From contig CANRGG010000017.1 in assembly GCA_947630115.1 (NCBI GenBank), forward strand, positions 1 through 40,676: a stretch of 40,676 nt of DNA. Reading direction: 5' to 3'. Each line of letters starts with the position of its first letter. The first letter of the stretch is position 1. Of the stretch, positions 1 to 7,800 are shown one piece after another. The translations under genes were made by a program, and so were the position numbers. The stretch is from an uncultured Clostridia bacterium. GTDB taxonomy: Bacteria; Bacillota; Clostridia; Christensenellales; Borkfalkiaceae. The notes under the pieces are model-generated. The model saw only the letters and a list, made by a program, of their open reading frames with translations. It made no database searches and had not been told where the DNA came from.

Positions 1-799
1 GGAGGGTTCTGCCCGTGCCGCCGCCCGAGGCGACCGAGAAGTACTTCACGCCGTTCTCGACGCACCACTTCTTATAAGTGCCCGCAACCGGGTGCTGAAA
101 GCGCGTGGGATTAGTCGAGTTGCCCGTGATCGAGACGCCGACCTTTTCGAGTTTCATGATCGCGACACCCTCCGGCACGTTGTCCGCACCGTAGCACTTG
201 ACTTTCGCACGCTCGCCGCTCGAAAACGCCGTCTCGCCGACCACTTTGACCGTCTCCGTATAGGGGTCGAAGGTCGTCTCGCAATAGGTGAAGCCGTTGA
301 TCCGGGAAATGATGAACGCCGCGTCCTTGCCGAGCCCGTTCAGAATGACGCGGAGCGGCTTTTTGCGCACGCGGTTCGCGTTCATCGCGATGGAGATCGC
401 CCCCTCCGCCGCCGCGAAAGACTCATGCCCCGCAAGGAAGCAGAAGCAGTCGGTGGATTCGGAGAGCAACATCTCGCCCAGATTGCCGTGCCCGAGCCCG
501 ACTTTGCGGTTCTCCGCGACGGAGCCCGGAATGCAGAACGCCTGCAAACCGATCCCGATCGCCGCCGCCGCGTCCGCCGCCCGTTTGCAATTCTTTTTGA
601 TCGCGATCGCCGCGCCCACCGTGTACGCCCAGACCGCATTTTCAAAGCAAATCGGCTGGGTGCCGCGCACGAGTTTCTCGCAGTCCACCCCCTTTTCAAG
701 GCAGATCTTCCGGCACTCCTCCACCGAGGAAATGCCGTATTCCTTCAAAACGGCGTCGATCTTTTGGATCCTTCTCTCATAACCTTCAAACAATGCCAT
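1..799 (-). CDS. GGGtGRT family protein (3' end cut by window edge)
   Basis: Visible are 266 codons from the ATG at 799; the C-terminus runs off the left edge. Close to the edge the translation reads ASGGGTGRTL, the signature that names the GGGtGRT family, found in many Clostridia. The start is supported by an AGGAGG ribosome binding site about 8 bases upstream, inside the end of the preceding gene. It follows the NifU-like gene with a 12-base gap, so the two are almost certainly co-transcribed and probably work together. The biochemical role of the family is not established as far as I know; a link to iron-sulfur cluster metabolism is inferred only from the neighbour. The N-terminal part has a Cys-containing stretch (residues about 20-40) and no signal peptide or membrane segment, so it is probably cytosolic. 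Confidence 0.85.
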   Translation of the reverse strand, partial: MALFEGYERRIQKIDAVLKEYGISSVEECRKICLEKGVDCEKLVRGTQPICFENAVWAYTVGAAIAIKKNCKRAADAAAAIGIGLQAFCIPGSVAENRKVGLGHGNLGEMLLSESTDCFCFLAGHESFAAAEGAISIAMNANRVRKKPLRVILNGLGKDAAFIISRINGFTYCETTFDPYTETVKVVGETAFSSGERAKVKCYGADNVPEGVAIMKLEKVGVSITGNSTNPTRFQHPVAGTYKKWCVENGVKYFSVASGGGTGRTL

Positions 800-811
800 C
801 GCTGCGCCTCC

Positions 812-1513
812 TTATTCCTGGCGGGGGTCGATGTACTTCACCGCGCCCTGTTCTTCTTCAAATCTGCCGTAGTGCCCCGTCGCCTTCTTCCATGCCTCGT
901 TGGGCTCCATGCCCTTCTTGATGAAGTCGGTCATCTTGCCGAGCGAAACGAATTCATAGCCGATGACCTGATCGTCCTTGTCGAGCGCAAGACGGGTGAC
1001 GTACCCTTCCGCCATTTCGAGGTATCTCACCCCTTTTTTCGCGGTGCCGTACATCGTCGCGACCTGCGAACGCTTGCCCTTGCCGAGATCTTCGAGCGCC
1101 GCGCCCACCGTGAGCCCGTCGTCCGAAAACGCCGACTGCGTTCTGCCGTAGACGATCTGGAGAAAGAGCTCGCGCATCGCGGTGTTGATCGCGTCGCACA
1201 CAAGGTCAGTGTTGAGCGCTTCCAGAATGGTCTTATGGGGCAGGATCTCCGCCGCCATCGCCGCGGAATGGGTCATGCCGGAGCAGCCGATCGTCTCGAT
1301 GAGCGCCTCCTCGATGACCCCGTTTTTCACATTGAGCGTGAGCTTGCAGGCGCCCTGCTGGGGGGCGCACCAGCCGACGCCGTGGGTAAAGCCGCTGATA
1401 TCGGTGATCTGTTTTGCGCAGACCCATTTCCCCTCTTCGGGAATGGGCGCGGGATCATGCTTGGGACCCTTCGCCACGCAATACATTTCCTCTACTTCGG
1501 GTGAATACTGCAT
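812..1513 (-). CDS. NifU-like iron-sulfur cluster assembly scaffold protein
   Basis: This 233-aa cytosolic protein resembles the NifU/IscU-like scaffold proteins on which Fe-S clusters are built before transfer to apoproteins. The ligand-type cysteines are visible in the order WCAPQQGAC, IGCSGM and LVCDAI, the spacing expected of an IscU-like fold. It is longer than IscU (about 130 aa): after the scaffold part comes about 100 extra residues including YGTAKKGVRYLEMAEGYVTRL. The ATG at 1513 has a GGAGGA ribosome binding site 6 bases upstream. It is the first gene of a two-gene operon with the GGGtGRT protein. A minus-strand promoter lies 40-70 bases upstream. No cysteine desulfurase is visible in the window, so the sulfur donor must be encoded elsewhere. 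Confidence 0.85.
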   Translation of the reverse strand: MQYSPEVEEMYCVAKGPKHDPAPIPEEGKWVCAKQITDISGFTHGVGWCAPQQGACKLTLNVKNGVIEEALIETIGCSGMTHSAAMAAEILPHKTILEALNTDLVCDAINTAMRELFLQIVYGRTQSAFSDDGLTVGAALEDLGKGKRSQVATMYGTAKKGVRYLEMAEGYVTRLALDKDDQVIGYEFVSLGKMTDFIKKGMEPNEAWKKATGHYGRFEEEQGAVKYIDPRQE

Positions 1514-1553
1514 TTATCTCCTCCATGTTCCTAAAAATAAGATTTCAAAGTAT

Positions 1554-1582
1554 AGTTTACCATATTTTCCGCGATTTTGCAA
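1554..1582 (-). promoter_or_regulatory. Putative sigma-A promoter of the NifU-like/GGGtGRT operon
   Basis: On the minus strand TTGCAA (1582-1577) and TAAACT (1559-1554) are separated by 17 bases, with a TG one base before the -10 box. An alternative -10, TATACT, overlaps at 1554-1549. Both lie 35-45 bases upstream of the ATG. Matches are 4/6 in each hexamer, so the call is moderate. Confidence 0.45.
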
Positions 1583-1621
1583 GGAATTCCAAGCAATTTT
1601 ACCAATTTGTTCGCCAAAGGA

Positions 1622-1650
1622 TTGACAAACAAAAAAATCCGTGATAAAAT
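1622..1650 (+). promoter_or_regulatory. Consensus sigma-A promoter of the 78-aa protein gene
   Basis: TTGACA (1622-1627) and TAAAAT (1645-1650) are separated by exactly 17 bases. The predicted transcript starts near 1657, about 30 bases before the ATG, and includes the GGAGAG ribosome binding site. It is divergent from the NifU-like operon promoter. Confidence 0.85.
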
Positions 1651-1687
1651 ATTTATAAATCTTATATTTATAAAGGAGAGAAACCCT

Positions 1688-1924
1688 ATGTCAAAGAACG
1701 TCTACCAAGACCCGTGGCTGAACAACAAACAGAACATGATGAAGTTTCGTGCAGACGTTGTGGAAGAACAATGCGCCGCAAACGGAGACCGTTCAAAAGA
1801 TTTGAAAGCCGCGCGCAAAGCATTGAAAGAGAAAAAGCTGTATGAAAAGCAAAGAAAAAAGGAGCAAAAAGAAGAACTCAAGCGGTTAAAACAAGAAAAA
1901 CGCGAGAAATCTCCCAAAGAATGA
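1688..1924 (+). CDS. Small highly charged protein of unknown function (78 aa)
   Basis: I do not recognise this protein. The start is the ATG at 1688, which has a GGAGAG ribosome binding site at 1675-1680; a longer in-frame reading would begin upstream of the promoter and is not credible. The N-terminal 35 residues are of mixed composition (MSKNVYQDPWLNNKQNMM). Residues about 38-78 are almost entirely Lys, Arg, Glu, Gln and Leu, predicting one long charged helix or coiled coil, possibly RNA-binding or ribosome-associated. It has no signal peptide or membrane segment. It is a single-gene unit with its own strong promoter and an intrinsic terminator, which strongly supports expression. Confidence 0.75.
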   Translation: MSKNVYQDPWLNNKQNMMKFRADVVEEQCAANGDRSKDLKAARKALKEKKLYEKQRKKEQKEELKRLKQEKREKSPKE

Positions 1925-1940
1925 TTTGAATTTTTATAAT

Positions 1941-1980
1941 GCCGCCCGCGCGCCAAATGGCGCGCGGGCGGCTTCTTTTT
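1941..1980 (+). terminator. Intrinsic terminator after the 78-aa protein gene
   Basis: A perfect 14-bp GC stem (1941-1954 with 1959-1972) closes a 4-base AAAT loop and is followed by TTCTTTTT. Confidence 0.95.
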
Positions 1981-2052
1981 CGCCGTTTTTCTTTTCTTAT
2001 TTCGATTTTAATCGAATCAATCTTGGTAAAACGGACGGCGCGGCGGCCTCTT

Positions 2053-2346
2053 TCAAAACTCAAGATGTTCGAAATCGGGACGGGAAGATCTGCGGTACAA
2101 AATCGCCTTTCGCCCGATCACCGCCACGAGTTCCGCCCCGAGAAGGTCGGCAAGATTGAGGGCAAGGTTCTCCCCGTCCTCTCCCGCCGCCTGCAAAAGG
2201 GTGATTTTGATGAGTTCCCGCGCTTCGAGCGCCTCCGAAAGCCCTTTGAGAAGGGAATCGGTGATCCCTTCTTTGCCGACTTGCCCGACCGGCTTCATGA
2301 CGCTTGCGAGCGAACGCAGCTTGGCACGCTGTTTGGATGTGAACAT
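2053..2346 (-). CDS. yhbY: YhbY-family (CRM domain) RNA-binding protein
   Basis: This 97-aa protein matches the single-domain CRM/YhbY family, which associates with pre-50S ribosomal particles in bacteria. The opening (MFTSKQRAKLRSLA) and the GKEGITDSLL stretch are characteristic, followed by the helical LIKITLL segment and a C-terminal strand with AVIGRKAILYRRS. The start chosen is the ATG at 2346, with an AAGGAG ribosome binding site about 8 bases upstream; a longer in-frame reading has no family similarity before this Met. It lies 49 bases downstream of obgE, a conserved neighbourhood that joins two ribosome-assembly factors in one operon. A palindrome-like AT-rich stretch (2368-2393) lies between the two genes. 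Confidence 0.9.
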   Translation of the reverse strand: MFTSKQRAKLRSLASVMKPVGQVGKEGITDSLLKGLSEALEARELIKITLLQAAGEDGENLALNLADLLGAELVAVIGRKAILYRRSSRPDFEHLEF

Positions 2347-2395
2347 TTTTCGTCTCCTTGTATGATCTTTATTTCGATGAGAATCAAAATAGGGG

Positions 2396-3676
2396 TTATT
2401 CCACGAAATCGAACTCAGTCTCGCCGACGACAACGGTGTCCCCTTCCCGGCAGCCCATTTCGGACAGCGCTTTGAGGACGCCTCTCTTTTTGAGAATGCG
2501 CTGGAAATAGGTCATGGAGTCGGGATTGTTGAGCACGACGTTGCGGCAGAGCATATCGATGAGCCCGCCCACGAGGACAAAGGCGCCGTTTTCGTCGCGG
2601 AAAATCTCGAAAGACAGATCGCTCCCGTCCTCGAGCAAAAATTCCTCATCCGCGGGAATGCGCTCCTGCGGCGGAAGGGTTTTCAGAAGAGCAGCACAGG
2701 CGCGCACGAGCTCCTCCGTCCCCTCTCCTTTGAGCGCGGTGATGGGAAAGATCGCGTATTTTTTTCCGTACTTTTTGCGAAAACGTTTCAGGTTTTCCTC
2801 CGCGCCGAAGCAATCGCATTTGTTCGCGGCGACCAGCATGGGCAGCGCGGAAAGTTTTTCGGAATAAGCCGCAAGTTCCTCGTTGATCTTCTGGAAATCT
2901 TCGAGCGGGTCTCGCCCCTCCATGCCCGAAATATCGAGGACGTGGACGATCATACGGGTGCGCTCGATGTGGCGCAGGAAATCGTGCCCGAGTCCCGCGC
3001 CCTGCGACGCGCCCTCGATGAGTCCCGGGATGTCCGCCGCGACGAAGGAATCGTCGAAGCAGCGCACAACGCCGAGATTTGGCGAAAGGGTGGTAAAATG
3101 ATAGTCGGCGATCTTGGGTTTCGCCGCGGAGATCTTGGAAAGAAGGGTGCTCTTCCCGACGTTGGGGAATCCAACCAGCCCGACGTCGGCGATGACCTTC
3201 ATTTCGAGAATGAGGATATGGGGCTTTGCGAGCGTTCCCTTCTGCGAAAAGTTGGGCGCATGGCGGCGCGCGGTCGTAAAGCGGGCGTTGCCCTTGCCGC
3301 CCCTTCCCCCCTCGAGAAGGCGGATCCTCTCCCCGTCCTCGAAGGCGTCGCAGACGATTTTGCCCGACTCAAAGTCGCGCACGACCGTTCCGCAGGGCAC
3401 TTTGAGCGTTACATCCTCGCCGCGTTTCCCCGAACAAAGATTGCTGCCGCCGCGTTCGCCGTTCCCCGCAAAATATTTGGAGCAAAAACGGTAGGCGAGC
3501 AGATCGTGCACGTTCTTGTCGGCGACGACGTAGACCGAACCGCCGTCTCCCCCGTCTCCCCCGTCGGGACCGCACGCGGGCTTGCCCTTGTAGGCCTTGA
3601 AGGAATTCATGCCGTCGCCGCCGTCCCCCGCCTTCACGGTGACTTTGACTTTATCGGTAAAAGGTTTGTTGTCCAT
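2396..3676 (-). CDS. obgE: GTPase Obg (ribosome assembly / stringent response)
   Basis: This 426-aa protein is a complete Obg GTPase, which binds 50S precursors and ppGpp. Residues 1-158 form the glycine-rich Obg fold (ACGPDGGDGGDGGS; GGRGGKGN). The GTPase domain follows, with G1 GFPNVGKS (169-176), G3 DIPG (215-218) and G4 NKCD (about 287). Residues about 350-426 form the OCT domain, which is present in Firmicute and Thermus Obg. The ATG at 3676 has no ribosome binding site, but an extended -10 promoter ends only 6 bases upstream, so the mRNA is predicted to be leaderless. yhbY follows in the same operon. Confidence 0.97.
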   Translation of the reverse strand: MDNKPFTDKVKVTVKAGDGGDGMNSFKAYKGKPACGPDGGDGGDGGSVYVVADKNVHDLLAYRFCSKYFAGNGERGGSNLCSGKRGEDVTLKVPCGTVVRDFESGKIVCDAFEDGERIRLLEGGRGGKGNARFTTARRHAPNFSQKGTLAKPHILILEMKVIADVGLVGFPNVGKSTLLSKISAAKPKIADYHFTTLSPNLGVVRCFDDSFVAADIPGLIEGASQGAGLGHDFLRHIERTRMIVHVLDISGMEGRDPLEDFQKINEELAAYSEKLSALPMLVAANKCDCFGAEENLKRFRKKYGKKYAIFPITALKGEGTEELVRACAALLKTLPPQERIPADEEFLLEDGSDLSFEIFRDENGAFVLVGGLIDMLCRNVVLNNPDSMTYFQRILKKRGVLKALSEMGCREGDTVVVGETEFDFVE

Positions 3677-3682
3677 AAAAAC

Positions 3683-3711
3683 AGTATAACAGATTTTTCA
3701 GAAAATCACAA
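3683..3711 (-). promoter_or_regulatory. obgE promoter with extended -10 element
   Basis: On the minus strand TTGTGA (3711-3706), a 17-base spacer and TATACT (3688-3683) preceded by TGT form an extended -10 promoter. Only 6 bases separate the -10 box from the obgE ATG, placing the expected transcription start at or next to the A of the start codon. Confidence 0.7.
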
Positions 3712-3856
3712 TCAAAAGCGGGGCTTGCCCGTTTGATTTTTTCAGGCGCAAGTTCCTTGCCGCAAAAGATTTCGGGGCATGCTTTTTTCGGGCGCAAAAC
3801 CCTCGCTGAAAGCGGTTTTCGAGCAGGATTTTTTACATAATTCTTCTTCATTCTTG

Positions 3857-3915
3857 CCGCCGCCCGCGGCGCAAAAAGGGAAAATTCCCTCCAAAATGCG
3901 CGCCGCGGGCGGCGG
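3857..3915. repeat. Large GC-rich inverted repeat in the obgE/giant-1 intergenic region
   Basis: A perfect 16-bp inverted repeat (3857-3872 with 3900-3915) encloses a 27-base loop that itself contains a small AGGGAA/TTCCCT hairpin. No T-run follows on either strand, so it is not a classical terminator. It lies in the 370-base gap between obgE and the first giant gene and would be transcribed into the leader of any upstream-initiated transcript. Confidence 0.75.
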
Positions 3916-3985
3916 ACGGGACCGATCCAACGCAAATCCGCACGATCCTTTGAAAATTGAAAACATTTGTGCGGATTTTACTTCG

Positions 3986-4809
3986 CATAACTTGCAGTTA
4001 TGGAGCTTCAAAGATTCGAAAAAAATAAAGGAAAGGAGAATCATTTATGGAAAAACAATCAACCAGTAAACTCCTGAGACTGATGGTTGCTGTGTTCGCA
4101 TTGTTCTTGCTCGTAATGACCGGTTCTGTGCTTTCCGCGTGCGGCGGCAACGTTGCACACGAGCACAAGTACGGTTCGCCCGAGCATACGAACCCTTCGA
4201 CATGCGGCTCCACAGGCTACGATGTTTACACGTGCAGCGAGTGCGGCGACAAGTATGCAGTCGTTACCGCTGCAACCGGCAAGCATACCTTCACAGATGG
4301 GATCTGCACGGTATGCGGTGTCAGCAATGGCGACAACTTGAAGGCGATCCTTGATCAGATCAACTCCAAGGTCGGCACCACGACGTCCCCCGAGAATGTG
4401 CACAAGCATAATTTCACGCAGGAAGTCAAGAAACTTGATCCTACTTGCCTCACGTTTGGCATCACGGTGATGAAGTGCGACTGCGGAAGCACTTCCGTGA
4501 CGAGCCTCGTTCAGGCGACGGGACATAAGTATTCCAAGGCGGGCGAAACCGGTAATCGTATCCCCTCCACCTGTACGACGAACGGACAGATCGAGGTCGT
4601 TTGCAGCCAGTGCGGCGATACATACTGGGAACCCAACAAGGACGACATGGCGCCCGGTCATGACTTCACCTACCGCACGAAGGAATTCGCGGAGAAGAAT
4701 GACCAGCCGGCAAACTGCGTTTCTCCCGCGCGCATTGCCTATAAGTGCACGCGCTGCGACGAGATCCAGTATGTCAATGTTGGCGACACCCTCGGCGGCC
4801 ACTTCTATG
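3986..4809 (+). repeat. 824-bp near-identical inverted repeat, left arm
   Basis: This segment is repeated in inverted orientation at 15980-16803. It spans the leader palindrome, the ribosome binding site, the signal peptide and codons 1-254 of the giant lipoprotein gene. The two arms give identical translations on the sense strand, and an antisense translation that differs by one residue, which fits a single substitution (T at 4778 versus C in the other arm). Identity stops abruptly at both ends. Confidence 0.95.
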
Positions 4810-7800
4810 AGAAGGACGAGAAGGGCAACGAAGTTTGGACGAAGGTCGAGGGCGAAAACACCGAGAGAGGAACAACTTCCGAAGAAGATATCGACGAAAA
4901 TCTGAAGAATTATGTTTCTATCGGTGAAGTCCTGAAGGAACGTGCTTGTATCTACTGCGGTGAGAAAGAGCAAAAGTGGTTCCCGAAGGAGCATGAACAC
5001 AACTTCATTCACACGACGAGCGAATTCAACCGTCTGACGGAAGTCACCTACACGGTGAAGAACGAGGACGGCACCGAAAAGACCTACAAGGAGACCCTTA
5101 CCAAGGAAAACTGCACGGAAGAGGGCGCGGAGAACTGGCATTGCGTATACGCGGGCTGCGACGCGCTTGAAAACGAAGCAGGTAAGTGGGAAAAGGTTGA
5201 AACGAAGAAGAAGGATGAGGCAGGCAAAGAGACCGAAGAGGTTGAAGTTACCTACGAGTATCGTCCTTCCGGCTGGGATAAAGATCCTACCAAGTGCAAG
5301 GAAGAGGAAACGGTTGATGAAGTCAAGCACACCTATGAATGGCGCGCGAAGCTCAACCACACCTATGCGGACAAACTGAAGACCTCCGACGGCAAGTACA
5401 CGAAGGAATCCGAAATCGAGTACATCACCGAAATCGACAAGGAAAACGGTAAGGTCGTGACCTCGCGCGGTGAGCACGAGACAAAGAACAACACCTCCTC
5501 CTGGTGGGGACAGACCTGCGAACTCTGCGGACATGAGATCGCATTCCAGACGAAAGATGAGGACGGCAAGAAGGTCCCCGATGTCACGAAAGAGATCCTC
5601 GTTATCGAAAGAGACGAGAAAGGCGAAGTAGAATTCACGGATAACGAAGAGTGGATCACGCGTGAGTGGCACTCCTGGGTGCTTTACACCGAGAAGAGTG
5701 ATACTGCTACGGATACCACGACTGCTAGTGGAACGGGAACCGGAACTGAGACTGAGACCACCGGCAAGAAACCGGAGAAGATCGATCCTCCTCAGACCCC
5801 CAGTGGGTATGAAAAGAACAAAGCTGCGACCTGCACGGAAGCAGGTTGGGACTGGTACTGGTGCCAGGATTCGCAGTGCAAGCAGATCCCGCTTTGGGTG
5901 AAGGTGATCCTGCCTCCGCTTGGCCATGATTGGGCGATTGAGAAGTTGGATGATCCTACCTGCGAAGGTGCGGGCGAGCTTGAACTTAAGTGCCAGAGAA
6001 AGGATTGCGGCGCAACTCTTACCCTGACGGTTGACAATTACAACGACGTCACCGACGCAGACGGCTGGACCTGGAACCGCCACACTCTGAAAACGCCTGA
6101 GTGGCCCGAAGCAACCAAGCCCGAAGGCTCCGAAGCAAAGGCAGAATACGCGGACGAATACGTCGATCTTTGGACGCTTGGCATCGAGGCGAGCGACGAC
6201 GATGACGCAGACAACGACGCTACGCCCGCGGCGGACGCAATCCGCAGGCTCAACAAGCTCAGCTGGAAGCAAAAGGCTGATAAAGAAAGCGGCGAAGGCG
6301 GCGGTGACGGCGACGAAGACAATAAATCGAAGGAATACACCCTTCGTCAGGCTCTTGAGCTCATCATTCCCACCGGTCACCACTGGAAGAAGATCCAAGA
6401 AGTTGATAAGAAGCTCTGCTACAACGACAAGGGCACCTCTTATTACTGCACCTGCGAGATGGAGAACTGCCACGAAGAGGGCGGCGCAACTCCGTCCACC
6501 GAAGCAAACAAAGACAAGGTTAAGTGCACGGCTATTTGGCTCGATGTTACGATGACCGGCCACCTTGTCGGCGAAAAAGAGACCGAAAAGAGCTTCAAGA
6601 CCTTCACGCTCTACGGTTTCTGCGGCACGAACAACCACGGCAATGTTGAAAACAACTTCTGCCACAACACTTACACGGTCACCTACTGCCCTGTCTGCTA
6701 TGCGATCATCAAGGTCGAGAAGTCGGGCGACAACTTCCGTCACTTCCCGTTCGACCGCGAGAAGCTGTTCGGTCACATGATGGCAAGCGCGCCCGTTGGC
6801 AAGCACACCTTGCAGGAAGTCATGGAAGATCCGACGCTCCTTCAGGAAGAAGAGGGCAACTATGCGGATTACGCGGCGGAATGGAACAAGACCCAGCGCG
6901 AGAAGTTCGTCAAGACCTGGATCGAGATCGACTCCTACTGGTTCAAGAAGGAAGGCGGCACGGCTGCTTCGCACAACCTCATTGACTACATCTGGCTGCG
7001 CGACGGCGACTTCGAGTGCTTCGACTGCTACAACCATGTCGGTCAGTTCAACGAGATCGAAGATCTTGTCAAGAACTACAAGACCGAACAGATCAAGTGG
7101 AGCCTGCTCTACTATGTCAAGGGCGCGAGCGGCGAGATGATCCTCGTTGAGGAGTCCAACCGTTACACCTATAATCCTTGCGAATATCAGTACTATTCGC
7201 AGTACAAGATCTGGTGCGAGACCGAGGGCAAGCAATTCACCTGGTACAGCACCATGAGAGACATGACCAATACCGAGTGGCAGAAGGTCGAAGGTAAGGA
7301 AGAAGGCGGCGACGTCACAATCGACGACGTGCTCGACGCAATCGGCAAGTACAAACTTGAAACCGTCAAAGACGGCAAAGAGTTGCAGCCGGATGGCAAG
7401 CACTATCTGGTTCCCGCGAACAAGTATTGGGAGCATGAGAACTTCAAACTTTCGAGCGACAACACCGTCACGATGGATTGGGTCTGCGCATTCTGCGGTT
7501 CGACGTTCGAACTTGAGGTCAAGTATGTAACGCCCGCGGCGGGAGCAGCGCAGGAAGAGCCTGCCGCTTACAAGGAGAACGTTTCCCTTGTCCATGAGGA
7601 CGCGAACAAGATCCTTCTGGTTGACATGACCGGCGTGAAGTTCAGCGACACGACGCTCAACAAGAGAAACGGCAAAGACAAGACCCCTATCTTCCAGCTT
7701 GGCGACCACCCGATCTATGGGAAGGACACGAAAGACGGGAAAACAACCGTCGGCGAAGGCATGATGGCTTACTATGCAAATGGCACCGTCATTATCACGG

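Noticed and set aside
92-1504. A 470-codon plus-strand frame opposite the NifU-like and GGGtGRT genes
   Set aside because: Register-aligned shadow of two recognisable minus-strand genes with good ribosome binding sites.
3651-4044. Short minus-strand frames between obgE and giant gene A
   Set aside because: They cross the obgE promoter and the 16-bp inverted repeat and have no family resemblance.
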